From Centroberyx gerrardi (taxonomy: Eukaryota; Chordata; Actinopteri; Beryciformes; Berycidae): 64,000 nt of DNA. Where the stretch lies: assembly GCF_048128805.1 (NCBI RefSeq), contig NC_136006.1:1443783-1507782 (forward strand). The letters are read 5' to 3'. Made by a program: the position numbers and the translations under genes. This document shows positions 45,617 to 56,225 of this stretch, one piece after another (the first letter of the stretch is position 1; the number at the start of each line of letters is the position of its first letter). Below the pieces are notes generated by a model. It was not told where the DNA came from. It ran no database searches and saw only the letters and a program-made list of their open reading frames with translations.

Positions 45617-47059
45617 ATGATGGATTCAGAGGCAACAAGCACAGCAGAGCATCATATTTCACTCCAGCTGAACAAGAACAAGAGGAGCAAGTCTCCAAAC
45701 TTCTGCTGGACTCTCGTCCCACTACCTGTCCATTGGACCCCATACCCTCTAACCTCCTGCAGGCCGTTTCGCCCACACTTATCCCTGCAGTCACTTACAA
45801 CGTGTGTGTTCCCCACTGCTTTTAAGCAAGCCCGGGTTACCCCGCTGCTAAAGAAACCTACACTCAACCCATCTCAGGTTGAAAATTACAGGCCGGTTTC
45901 ACTCCTCACCTTCCTTTCCAAGACACTTGAGCGTACAGTCTTTAATCAAGTCTCTGAATTCCTTTCTGAGAACAACCTGTATGATCCTAACCAGTCTGGC
46001 TTCAAACGCGGACACTCTACCGAGACTGCGCTCTTGTCTGTAGTGGAAACTCTGCGATCAGCTAGAGCTGCCGGTCAGTCCTCTGTTCTAATGTTGCTCG
46101 ACCTATCGGCTGCCTTTGACACGGTTAACCACCAAATCCTCCTCTCCACACTTGCTGAGCTCGGCTTCTCAGGATCTGCTCTCCGCCGGTTTGAGTCCGA
46201 CCTCTCAGGGAGATCCTTTAGAGTGTCTTGGAGAGGGGAAGTGTCTAAATCCCACTGCTTGTCCACAGGGGAACCTCAAGGGTCAGTGCTTGGACCCCTT
46301 CTCTTTTCAATATACACCACCTCACTTGGTGCAGTCATCCGCTCATATGGCTTCTCGTACCATTCATATGCTGACGATACCCAGCTCCTCCTATCGTTCC
46401 CGCCAGACGACCCCATGGTCTCGGCACGGATATCGGCACGCCTCGCTGATATCTCGGCATGGATGAAGGAACACCACCTTCAGCTTAACCTGTCAAAGAC
46501 TGAGCTCCTTGTCATCCCAGTCAGTCCCTCTGGACAACAACAGATCAGTATCCAGCTCGAATCAGTTCAGCTCATTCCCATAAAGTCTGCCAGAAACTTG
46601 GGTGTCATGATTGATGACCAACTAACCTTTAAGGAGCATGTGGCTTCTGTTGCTTGGTCATGCCGATTTGCCCTGTACAACATCAGGAAGATCAGACCCA
46701 GCCTGTCTGAACATGCAGCACAACTCCTAGTACAGGGGCTTATAATATCACGCCTTGACTACTGCAACTCCTTACTGGCAGGGCTCCCGGCATGTACGCT
46801 CAAACCTCTGCAGATGATCCAGAACGCGACGGTGCGTCTGGTCTTCAACCGGCCCAAAAGAGCACACGTCACTCCGCTGTTCATATCCCTCCACTGGCTC
46901 CCAGTCGCTGCCCGCATCAAGTTCAAGTCCTTGATGCTCGCCTACAAAGCAGCAACCAAAACGGCTCCGACCGACCTGAACTCCCTCATTCAGGTCTACG
47001 CTCCCTCCCGCTCACTACACTCTGCCAAGGAGCGGCGCCTGGTGCTGCCATCACAGCAA
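45617..47059 (+). pseudogene. L2-type LINE with uninterrupted reverse transcriptase
   Basis: One open frame of about 480 codons covers the RT and part of the C-terminal region. Motifs in order are ARVTPLLKKPTLNPSQVENY, RPVSLLTFLSKTLERT, DLSAAFDTVNHQILL, GEPQGSVLGPLLFSIYTTSL, the catalytic SYADDTQLLLSF, LNLSKTELLVIP, ARNLGVMIDDQLTF and LHWLPVAARIKFK. The endonuclease is missing at the 5' end. The 3' end is cut at VLPSQQ, where the frame runs into LTR sequence (ESANLKPM). The first 30 or so codons after the ATG do not look like L2. The open RT suggests a relatively young copy, but it cannot be autonomous. Confidence 0.85.
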
Positions 47060-47743
47060 GAGTCCGCCAACCTTAAACCCATGACAGTACAATCTGGCCA
47101 CAATGGACTCTGCAGAGCACTATACGTTGAGACAAGCTATTACCCTTCAAGGACAGCGTTTAGGCCAACATGACCAGTCCCTGCAACGTCTTTCAGACCA
47201 GCTAAAAGAGGTTTCCTGTTCGGCCTCCGTCCTGCCTCCGGGCCGTCGCCTGAGGTTCCCTGCTCGGCCTCTGCCCTGCCCCCAGGCCGTCCGCCTGAGG
47301 TTTTCTGCTCCACCCCTGTTCAGCCCCCAGGCCGTCCGCCTGAAGTTTCCTGCTCCGCCCCTGTCCGGCCCCCAGGCCTCTTGCCTCCGGATCCCCTCCA
47401 TCCACCCTGCTCGGTGTTTTCCTGTTCGGCTTGTTAGGACGTCGGGAGCTGTCCTTGAGGGGAGGGTACTGTTACGGCCGTGGCCGTACTCCCTGTGTTC
47501 CCAGTGTTTCGCCCTGTCTGTCTCTCTCTATGTTTTGTTTCGTCCAGTCTGGCGCCTCGTCAGTCAGCTGTCAAGCCTGGACTCCTCCATTCCCCAGGCC
47601 AGCTGTCAAGCCCGGACTCCTCCACTCTCCAGGCCAGCCTCGTCCTCTTACCCTACCCTCTAATAAATCTTTATTTGAACTGTCCTGCTGCCTCCTGGTG
47701 TTGTGTCTCTGCCTTAGAGTCCGCCAACCTTAAACCCGTGACA
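47060..47743 (+). mobile_element. Ty3/Gypsy-like remnant: LTR end, gag start, 3' LTR
   Basis: A short 5' LTR end (gagtccgccaacc...catgaca, 47060-47086) is followed by a gag start at 47103, MDSAEHYTLRQAITLQGQRL then GQHDQSLQRLSDQL, typical of fish Gypsy gag. A C-rich repetitive stretch with ggccgtccgcctgagg units (47220-47400) leads to a 274-bp LTR, TGTTACGGCCG...ACCCGTGACA (47470-47743). The LTR has AATAAA near 47663 and an internal partial duplication (cctggactcctcc). All of pol is deleted. Confidence 0.7.
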
Positions 47744-47808
47744 CACATGAGGTCACCCAGGAACCAGCAGGCCTCTATGAAGAGCATTTCAGTCGGTATC
47801 AGGAGGCC
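47744..47808 (-). pseudogene. TAAR exon-2 shard 2
   Basis: Same 65 bases as shard 1 (GLLIPTEMLFIEACWFLGDLMC on the minus strand), with the same LTR junction on its left. It was duplicated with the module. Confidence 0.8.
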
Positions 47809-48905
47809 ATATAGAGACCATGATTTTTGAAGATTTACTTCATTTTGATTTATTAAAATTGTGCACCTTATGCGTCTGATGAGTGTATCCATATGGGACA
47901 AACAATGAACAATGATGCTGTAATCTTCTGTCCTGTGTGTGTTTACCTACAAACATTTGATGGGGCTTAAGAATGTGACTGGATTGAGCAAAATGATTAA
48001 ATAAATAATATACAGCAAACATTGAAATAAGAATAGAATACTTCTTTCTTAACCAATACTTCTTCCAGACCAAAAGTGCTATTAGAGGCACAGGCTACAA
48101 TCTAACACCACATATTTCATAAAACTCAACAGTTGCTATCCTTCTCCATGCTAAGGCAGAGTGGGGTTTGCCAAGGCAGTTCCAACTCTGGGCCCTTCAG
48201 CTGGGAGATGAACTCACTAACCACAAGGCTATCCTGCCCCCAATGACAAGGTCAAAAGCACATGGTCTTTATCAGGGACATGCAGAGAGTTCTTCATGTG
48301 CTCAAATGAAAAAAGGGGCATCTACAGTGTCAAACAGTCTGTGGAATAATCTCTGTGTTTTAGGAGTGCAGCAATGCCGTCCTTTTACTTTTCTCATCTG
48401 TTATATTTGCTTCCATCTCTTGTCTTTCTGTCTCACTGTCCTCTTCTTTCTCCCATCTCATCTCTCTGTATTTCCGTCTGCCTGTGCTACACATATATTA
48501 AAAAAAAGATCTTAGTGATTAATCCTCTATTATCTTATTATATTTCTATCATAATAGTACAAGCTGAAGACTCTAAACAAAATGTAACAATCTTCATTGG
48601 ATAGATTTTAAGATAAAGTCACTAAATCATTTTTTTTTCTTGCACAGTGAATATGAAGGTAAGTTAGCTTGGCCACCGTCTGACTCCCCAGTCTGCCTCT
48701 CACCTAGCTGCCTTCTGCTTTAGATTCTCTTTTACTTTCGCCCTTCTTGCATTCGAGGGCGTCTTGCAGCCACTCACTATATAATATGTAAAATGAAAAA
48801 ATAATGTTAGCAAACGAGAGAATCTGGGCTCCTGGGCTAAGAAAGTCACTGTTAGCAGCAGCATCAAGCTAGCTAGAAATAGTCAATTTGGCCAAAGTTT
48901 CAATG
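47809..48905. other. Spacer in TAAR F module, no gene recognised
   Basis: Near copy of 41002-42076, with the tRNA-SINE-like segment at about 48150-48245. No recognised gene. Confidence 0.6.
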
Positions 48906-49145
48906 GACCCTTTTCACAGCAGCCATTTTGACGTGTCACAGCAGGTAAACACAGGTGTAACTAATAACATTAATGATGGTTCCATTCCATTTAGGTGTTC
49001 CACAGCCATTCCAATGAGCCAGCATGCACAATACTAGGGCCCTGGCACTGGAACACCTAAATGGAATGGAACCATTATTAATGTTATTAGTTACACCTGT
49101 GTTTACCTGCTGTGACACGTCAAAATGGCTGCTGTGAAAAGGGTC
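48906..49145. mobile_element. Palindromic MITE, copy 2
   Basis: Same 240-bp hairpin element as 42077-42316, at the same place in the module. The arms here match slightly better: both have tgacacgtca-type text where copy 1 has one variant. Confidence 0.85.
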
Positions 49146-49520
49146 TATTAGCTACATTGATTCATTGACAACCTAGCCTACATGCTAACAAATATTTGCA
49201 GGATATGTGATATATCGCCAGGTTTAATTAATGGCTAAAACTATATTTATTAAACTAACCGATACCTATCACTCTGTGATTCTGTTGATAGTGCAGCTCT
49301 GTCGGGCAATCTCATTTGTGTTTCGCATTTGCTCAAATAATTGTGCTCGCATTGCTACAATTTATTAACTATTCTGAAAAATGGCTAAAATAAAATAATA
49401 CATTAAAAAAATAATAATAATAAGCCAACATAAATGCCAACATGGATGCCAGTAGATGCCAACATAAACAATGAAAACATAAAACAGAAAAGGTTTCATT
49501 TAACTCTCCACAGCCTCTCT
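49146..49520. other. TAAR F proximal 3' flank, class b, shortened
   Basis: Matches 42317-42867 but lacks about 180 bases next to the gene (the stretch with caaatacagaatatac). Non-coding. Confidence 0.55.
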
Positions 49521-50729
49521 CTACAGTATGTTGGCCTCACAGGAGTCAGGCTGCAGTATCTGAAGTGTAACAATGAGTTTGATAGATTTTCTAAACCAGG
49601 GATAGAAAAAGACATAGATCACAGGGTTTAGACAGGAGTTAATATAGATCAGAAAGACCAAAAGGGCCATGTTCTCCTGGCCTCTGGAAGAGACACAGTA
49701 ATATGGACAAAAGCATATTAGAAACACAGCTATGACAATACCAAGAGTCCTGGCTGCTTTCCTCTCAGATTTCTTAGCAGTTACAGTCACTGAACACTGG
49801 AGTGTGACAGCCACAGTGTGGGATCGCATGGCACGAGCCTGAGACACAGCCACCACAAATACTCTCATGTACAGAACTACAATGACAGTAATGGGACCAA
49901 TAATGGTGAAAACAAGGTCAACAGCTCCTGCAATGTAGTTAACAACAACCACACACTCTCCAACACAGGAATTATACCTGCCTGGTTCTCTCAGGTGATC
50001 GTTTAGAATCAGACTGCTATAGAAAGCAGAACAGACCCAACACAGACAAACACAGATTTTAACTCTTCCCTGAGTGACTTTGGTGGGGTAACACAGAGGG
50101 TCACAAATAGCCACATAGCGGTCGACTGATATGAGCACCACATTTCCTACTGAGACAGAGATGATGGTAAAGACAACAAAGAAAGACAAAGCACACATGA
50201 AGTCACCCAGGAACCAGCAGGCCTCTGTATAGAACATTTCATTCGGCATCAGGAGGCCTGCGAGGAAGTCTGAGACAGCCAGGGAGAGGAGGAGGAGGTT
50301 GGTGGGGGTGTGGAGCTGCCTGGAGTGAACAGGAACATTATATTTATTAATATTTGCAGTATCAGTAGTATATCTTATCACTAGATGTGGCAGATATCAA
50401 GTATTACAAAAAATACAAAAGCATTGTTTAGCAACTTTTTTCTTCTCATCAAAGGCCAAGATGTGACAGTACCTCTGTTATAGTCTATCAGCCATTTCTT
50501 TTGATACGTCTACCTGTTTTATAAAGATTTGTATATGAAAAATCTATGGCCACCTGTAGTGGGAGATGGAGATGATGACCAGCAGGTTGAGAGCCACAGT
50601 GAGAAGAGAGATGGAGGATGTCAGAATGTAGAGGAGCATGGCCTCAGAGTGAGGACGCATCTGCTTCCTGCAGGAAGTGTTGAGGAGCTGTGGAAAGCAG
50701 AGTTCACCTCCTTCCAGGGTCTCCATCAT
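49521..50729 (-). CDS. TAAR F: trace amine-associated receptor, two exons
   Basis: Exon 1 is 50729-50554 and exon 2 is 50319-49521; the phase-2 intron is 234 bp and the product is 324 residues. Landmarks are N17 in NTS (glycosylation), N48 (1.50), D76 (2.50), C101 (3.25), V108 (3.32), DRY at 125-127, W153 (4.50), C177 and C181 in loop 2, D193 (5.42), F262 (6.48), P264 (6.50) and NSCLNPVIYVFFYPWF from 286. Loop 3 is short (SSRGQENMALLVFLIYI). It is the functional sister of pseudogene E, which carries the nonsense codon at the position of Y266 here. Expression in olfactory epithelium is inferred from the family. Confidence 0.93.
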
Positions 50730-51264
50730 CAGAGAGAGAGGAGGAGAGGAGAAGCTGCTGAGGTCTGGCAGCTTTCTGACCAAAGCTCTCTATCATACAG
50801 CTGATTTATCTCTCTTTGCTTTTCCCTTTTTGCCCCCCCCCGCCCTCCCTCTCTCACAGAGACTGATGTCCCTCCGGCCCTCCCTTCCTCTTCTTCCATC
50901 TTCTTTTATCATCATCACTCTCTCTGCTGTACTTTCTCTTCTCTTCCTCATGTGTCTTCTCCCCCCTTATCTCCTTTCCTCTCCCCTCCTTCCTTCCCAA
51001 TACGCCTGCTGTCTTATTTTTCTCTTGCTCCTACATTTTTCAGTCTTCCACCTCGTCACCTCTTTCCTCTTCCTGACCTCTTCCTCCTCCAATGTAAGAG
51101 GTTGCTTTCAGTTTATTGTGGATGACAGAAAGCCTCTTGTCTCCAAAATAGGGTTGGGGAGAGATATGATCAATGTTAAAATAAAAAAAATAAAAAGTCT
51201 GTAGGTGTAGAATGTAGTTGATTGAGGTGCTGTGACTCTTTCCACACACTGTGAAAGAGGTATG
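50730..51264 (-). promoter_or_regulatory. TAAR F 5' flank, class II
   Basis: Shared with D and E. The start of a third module copy follows at about 51266 and runs to about 51395. Regulatory role inferred from position. Confidence 0.33.
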
Positions 51265-51483
51265 ACACAATTAATTGTGTGTAATCATACATTCTGAAGG
51301 AATTTTATGCTCTGTGTTTTAATTACCAAATGTTTTCAACTTCATGGCCCAAAGCACAACAGTTTACTTTCCTGGTTTGTACTCTAGTTGTCCCCTCCCT
51401 CCCTCCCTCCCTTCCTGCCACTTCTACACTGGTGACCTCAACGTTTGTCTGCTGGACGTTTCCAGTGACAGCTCTTCACGAAC

Positions 51484-51840
51484 ATGGCGACTAATGCAGT
51501 TTCCCTCAAACTGCCGGAGTTCTGGGAATCGTCGGCCTTGGCCTGGTTCGCCCAGACGGAAGCACAGTTCGCACCGTCTGAGCTCATGGACAGGATGCTG
51601 AATCTCCTGGGTGGGCACAAACCCGATTTCCTCTTCATCCACCTGTTCCTGCGACAGCTGCCTTCCCAGGTACGGGCTGCCTTGGCCAACACCGCCATCA
51701 CTGACTGCCGTGCTCTGGCCGAGGTGGCTGATAAATTTTTCCTGGCTGGTCAACAACACTGCGCGGCCGCGTTACTTCCTGCCCCAGCTCTTTCACCACT
51801 GCCTGGAGGCACAACGGTCGCCGCCGTAGCAACAGCTCCT
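51484..51840 (+). pseudogene. Ty3/Gypsy gag fragment
   Basis: The frame starts MATNAVSLKLPEFWESSALA, then WFAQTEAQFAPSELMDRMLN, LLGGHKPDFLFIHLFLRQLP and SQVRAALANT. This matches fish Gypsy gag. The usual segment between QFA and PSELMDRM, roughly 50-60 residues in this family as recalled, is missing. After about 51840 the frame leaves gag and continues out of phase with pol. No 5' LTR was found; sequence from about 51417 belongs to the element. Confidence 0.75.
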
Positions 51841-54185
51841 TGTCGGCGGCAGGACCCCGGCCTGTGGTTTTACCACGCAAAGTTTGGAGTGTCCTGCCCG
51901 CATCGGGAGTGGACATCCTGGCCGGCGGACACGGCCCCCCCATGGAAGCCGCTAACGGCAGCCCCATTCGCACCTACGGCACGAGGTACGTGGCGCTGTG
52001 TTTCAGCGGACAGCGGTTCGGCTGGGACTTTGTCACGGCGAATGTGACCATTTCCATCCTTGGCGCGAATTTCCTATGTGCCTATGGACTGCTGGTGGAT
52101 GTCAAACACCGCCGCTTGATCGACGCTGTCACCTTCAGTTCATACGCGTGTACACTCAGCGCAGCAGACTCCATCGGACTGTCTAGCATGCTCTCCAACG
52201 CGGACGAGTTTCTCTGTCTTCTCGTCGAGTTCCCGGACCTCACGCAGCCCACCTTCTCGTCATCCACCGCCAAGCACGGGGAGGAACACCACTTCGCCAC
52301 CACCGGCCCCCCGGTCTACGCCCGGGCCCGGCGCCTCGACCCAACCAAGCTCGCCATCGCCAGGACGGAGTTCGAGACTATGGAGCGCCTCGGCATCATT
52401 CGCCGCTCCAACAGCCCGTGGGCTTCACCCCTCCAAATCGCCCCGATGCCCAACGTTGGGTGGCGCCCATGCAGCGATTGCCGCCGTCTCAACAACATGT
52501 CGACGCCGGACCGCTACCCGGTTCCGCACATCCAGGACTTTTCCGCCCACCTGGCGGGGAAAGTCATCTTTTCCAAAGTGGACCTCGTTCGTGGATACCA
52601 CCAGGTGCCCGTCCACCCACTGGACGTCCCCAAAACGGCGGTGATCACCCCACTCGGACTGTTCGAGTTCCTGCGCATGCCGTTCAGCCTTAAGAACGCC
52701 GCACAGACCTTCCAGCGCCTCATGGACTCGGTGCTAGGGGACCTGCCTTTCCTTTTCGTCTATCTGGACGACATCCTCGTCACCAGCACCTCCAAAGCGG
52801 AACACCTGTCCCACGTTCGGACTCTCTTCAAGCGACTCAGCCAGCACGGGCTGATCGTCAACCCAGCCAAGTGCCAATTCGGGCTGACCACCATCGACTT
52901 CCTTGGTCACTGCATCACCAAAGACGGGGCAGTCCCCCTCCCGTCGAAGGTGGACGCCATCACGAACTTCTCACGCCCGCTCACGATCAAGTCCCTGAAG
53001 GAGTTCCTCGGCATGGTGAACATTTACCACCACTTTATACCCCAAGCTGCTCGACTCAAGGGACCCCTGTATGAGGCTCTGAAAGGCAAGGCCCCGAAAC
53101 ACGCGGTGGACTGGTCCACGGAGAGGGACAAGGCATTTACAGACGCTAAGACTGCTCTGGCTAACGCCGCAATGCTGGCGCACCCGTCACCCACGGCCCC
53201 GATCGCCATCACCGCGGACGCTTCGGATTATGCCGTCGGTGCGGTGCATGAGCAGTGGGTGGGCAGTGCCTGGCAACCGCTCGCTTTCTTCAGCCGCAAG
53301 TTACACCCCAGTGAACAGAAGTACAGCACCTTCGATCGGGAGCTCCTCGGCCTCTTCCTCACCATTCGACATTTCCATTTCCTGCTGGAGGGCCGCCAGT
53401 TCCCGCCGTTTGTGGACCACAAACCGCTGGCGTTCGCCATGGCTAAGGTGGCCGAACCGTGGTCCGCCCGCCAACAGCGGCAGCTCTCCTACATTTCGGA
53501 GTTCACCACGGACATACAGCATGTCGCTGGCAAAGCCAACCTCGTCACCGACTGCCTCTCCCGGGCCATCGTGGGGGCCGTTCACTTGGGACTTGACTAC
53601 GCTCGCATGGCAGCTGATCAGGCCGCCGACCCGGACGTGCAGGCTTACAGGACGGCTGTCACAGGTCTGCAGCTGGAGGACGTGGTTTTCGATGACGCCG
53701 GCACCACACTCCTGTGCGACGTCTCCATGGGTCAGCCCCTGCCCGTCGTTCCCTCTGGGTGGAGACAGCGTGTGTCCATGGCCGCCGTCCATGGCCTCTC
53801 CCACCCGGGCAAAAAGCCATCTATAAAGCTGGTGACGGCCAGGTTCGTCTGGCACGGGCTCATAAAAGACGTGAGAGACTGGGCTGGCACCTGCACGGAG
53901 TGCCAGCGCTCTAAAGTGCACCGCCACACCAAAGCCCCCCTGGCGCCGTTCCAGGTGCCCGAAAGGAGGTTCGACCACGTCAACGTGGACCTGGTGGGCC
54001 CCCTTCCCCCCTCCCATGGTTTCACTTACCTCCTCACCATGGTGAACAGGACCACTCGATGGCCGGAGGCCATCCTGCTGTCATCGACGACGTCCGCCGA
54101 GGTGGCCCGGGCGTTCATCGGGTCCTGGGTCGCCCACAGTTTACGTCCGAGCTCTGGAGCGCAGTCGCAGAGGGCCTGGGGGTGA
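51840..54185 (+). pseudogene. Ty3/Gypsy pol fragment (protease end, RT, RNase H, truncated integrase)
   Basis: A single frame of 781 codons. It begins in the protease C-terminal part (GANFLCAYGLLVDVKHRRLI). The RT has FSKVDLVRGYHQVPVH and the catalytic YLDD (52761-52772). The RNase H has ITADASDYAVGAVHEQW and FSRKLHPSEQKYSTFDRELL. The integrase zinc finger HGLSHPG...CTECQ is intact. The integrase core keeps HVNVDLVGPLPP, but the usual VDRTTRWPEA is VNRTTRWPEA, a changed acidic residue. The frame ends shortly after, at SWVAHSLRPSSGA. GC content is much higher than the surroundings. No LTRs are present, so it is immobile by itself. Confidence 0.85.
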
Positions 54186-54283
54186 TGCTCCACCGCTCCA
54201 CCGCACCACCGCGTACCACCCACAGGCCAACGGGTTGTGCGAGCCGGAGTTTCGAGCCTGCGAGCCGGAGTCTCACAGTAAAA

Positions 54284-54395
54284 GACGCCCTCTCGAGGCC
54301 ATCTGACGAAGCGCATCATCTCACGAAGCGACAGGTGTCTGACTGCCTGACTGACTGCCTGACTGACTGCCTGACTGACTGCCTGACCTGAATTT
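54284..54395. repeat. CTGA/CTGC-rich tandem repeat with shared leader
   Basis: The leader gacgccctctcgaggccatc and the tgactgcc tract resemble the ends of units 1 and 2 (about 14068-14134 and about 32536-32606). All are followed by a cctgaatttgc tail. It marks a dispersed repeat rather than a fourth unit. Confidence 0.75.
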
Positions 54396-54880
54396 GCCAC
54401 ATCACTCCAGTGCTGAGATCACTGCATTGGCTTCCTGTGTGCCAAAAAAATTAGTTGCATGTTTATAAAGCACTAAATGGTTTCGGACTAAAATACATTT
54501 CAGATCTCCTTCAGTTTTACGAACCCGCCAGACCCCTCAGGTCTTCAGGTACTGGTCTGCTTACTGTTTTTATGCTCCTCATGCCTGGAACAAACTTCCA
54601 GAAAATCTGAGGTCTGCCTCCACTTTAGAATCTTTTAAATCAGGACTTCAAACTTTTCTGTTCGACAGGGCTTTTTAAGAAATGTATATATTTTTTTAAA
54701 AATGTTATATTTATTTATTTATCTTTTTGCACTGTCTTTTTAATTGTGATTTTAATGCACTTTCACTTTTTATATATTTTATTACCTATGTCTTTTTTTT
54801 CCCTCTTTCATTTATGTAAAGCACTTTGAATTGCAATGTGTATGAAATGTAAATATATAAATACTTGCCTTGCCTTACAT
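54396..54880 (+). pseudogene. L2/CR1-type LINE 3' end relic
   Basis: Decayed C-terminal text (HITPVLRSLHWLPVC, later frames with LEQTSRKSEV) is followed by a 3' UTR with gtaaagcactttgaattgc and tatgaaatgtaaata, the typical end of L2/CR1 elements in fish. Frames are broken. Confidence 0.65.
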
Positions 54881-54939
54881 ATTACGCCTGCAGGTAATTT
54901 TTACGACCTCATTCGCTGACCCCACCCCAGGGCCTTAGA

Positions 54940-55197
54940 CTGGTTACAATAGCTCTGGTCCAGACAAGGAATCAAATTGAAATGGCCTTTGGGCAACTAA
55001 AGAGAAGATTTCGATGTCTTTGCAGTTTGAGGGTTGCACCAGGCAGGGCATGTGACATAGTACTTGCATGTGCTATGCTACACAATATAGCCCACATGAG
55101 GAAAGAGAGGCTCCCTGCCCTTGTAGTGCAACCTGATGATGACCTTGAGCCAGTGCATCTTGACAAGAATTGTGGCCCATTACATTACTTTGCTTGA
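54940..55197 (+). pseudogene. PIF/Harbinger transposase C-terminal fragment
   Basis: The plus strand reads TRNQIEMAFGQLKRRFRCLC, then SLRVAPGRACDIVLACAMLH and NIAHMRKERLPALV, to a stop at 55197. This is the end of a HARBI1-like DDE transposase; the Glu of IEMAFG is the third catalytic acid. The two Asp residues and the N-terminus are absent, so it is a fragment. Confidence 0.8.
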
Positions 55198-56040
55198 CTC
55201 ATTTGTGTTGTTTCATTCTTTTGTAGGCTACTTCATTTTCTTGGATCAAAAAATGGCCACAAAAGGCATTTGTTTTACATTGAATGTATTTGTCTTGTCA
55301 TTGGTATGGTAGAAGGTAGAAGTACGGTAGAAATCAAACAAATATCAACCAACTGGAGGCTGATGCGCTGTGCGTCCACATACCAGCAAGTAGCTCCATG
55401 ATTTTCTAACTGTAGTGGCTAAGTCAATACATGGATTAAATATTTTGTTCAACGATTGTCTTACTTCCAACAACACTGTTCTACCACAGCATTTTGGTGT
55501 TGAAGTTTTTAAACCATGATATACAACAACCAAATACAATCATGTATATCCCACCGCCAACTCCTCGACCTGAGCACCTAAAAACCATAAGTTCCCTTGT
55601 TGTATTGGAGTGCTTAAGGAATAAATTCAACAAAAAGATGAGGTGTTTTCTGTATAATCCAGCCATCAAAGCATGAAGTTACAGTAACAAGGCCTTGAAG
55701 TTGCAAGGTTTACATTGGCATGACCCTTAATCCTCCATACAAACAACCACCAATATTAAAATAAAATAAAATTGTTGGTTTCTTAAGCCATAGTTGCATC
55801 ATGTTTGGAAGTGAGGAGGCTACACCATGTGTTTGTTTGAACTTGTGTGTTTTTTTTAACACCTCTGATTGGAGTGATACCTCTGAGGTTGGATCTGTCA
55901 TCATCTCACACTATTAGCAGAGGTGTGAACAGACTCCTTTGGTAGAGAGACGCACTACACAGCCATTAAGCTTAACTGGATGTTTGTTTTGTTCAGTGTG
56001 GAAGCAAATCCAGTCTCATAGGTATTGGTAAATCAGGCAG

Positions 56041-56076
<36 letters not shown>

Positions 56077-56225
56077 AGGCAGAGTTTGTGTGTGTGTGTG
56101 TGTGTGTTTATTTGTGTGTATGTATGGGACTACAGCCATCATATGCTTAAGGTTATGATAACACAGGTGAAACCCAACAGTATTTCTATGTTATAATGTT
56201 TTTTTTTTCCTTTTAGTGGACCCTG
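55198..56225. other. Intergenic sequence with (TG)n, no gene recognised
   Basis: AT-rich. The TG tracts at about 56045-56074 and 56086-56107 are separated by a repeated tcaggcagagttt. Open frames of 60-64 codons show nothing recognisable. Confidence 0.6.

Larger units (their letters stand above)
44627..51264. repeat. Tandem module carrying TAAR F
   Basis: Second copy of the E-type module, enlarged by an L2 LINE and an LTR-element remnant (about 45090-47743). The next module start at about 51266 runs for only about 150 bases before the Ty3/Gypsy fragment. Confidence 0.85.

Noticed and set aside
54284-54395. A fourth copy of the tandem unit end
   Set aside because: Only the roughly 110-base dispersed repeat is shared; the sequences on either side do not match the units.
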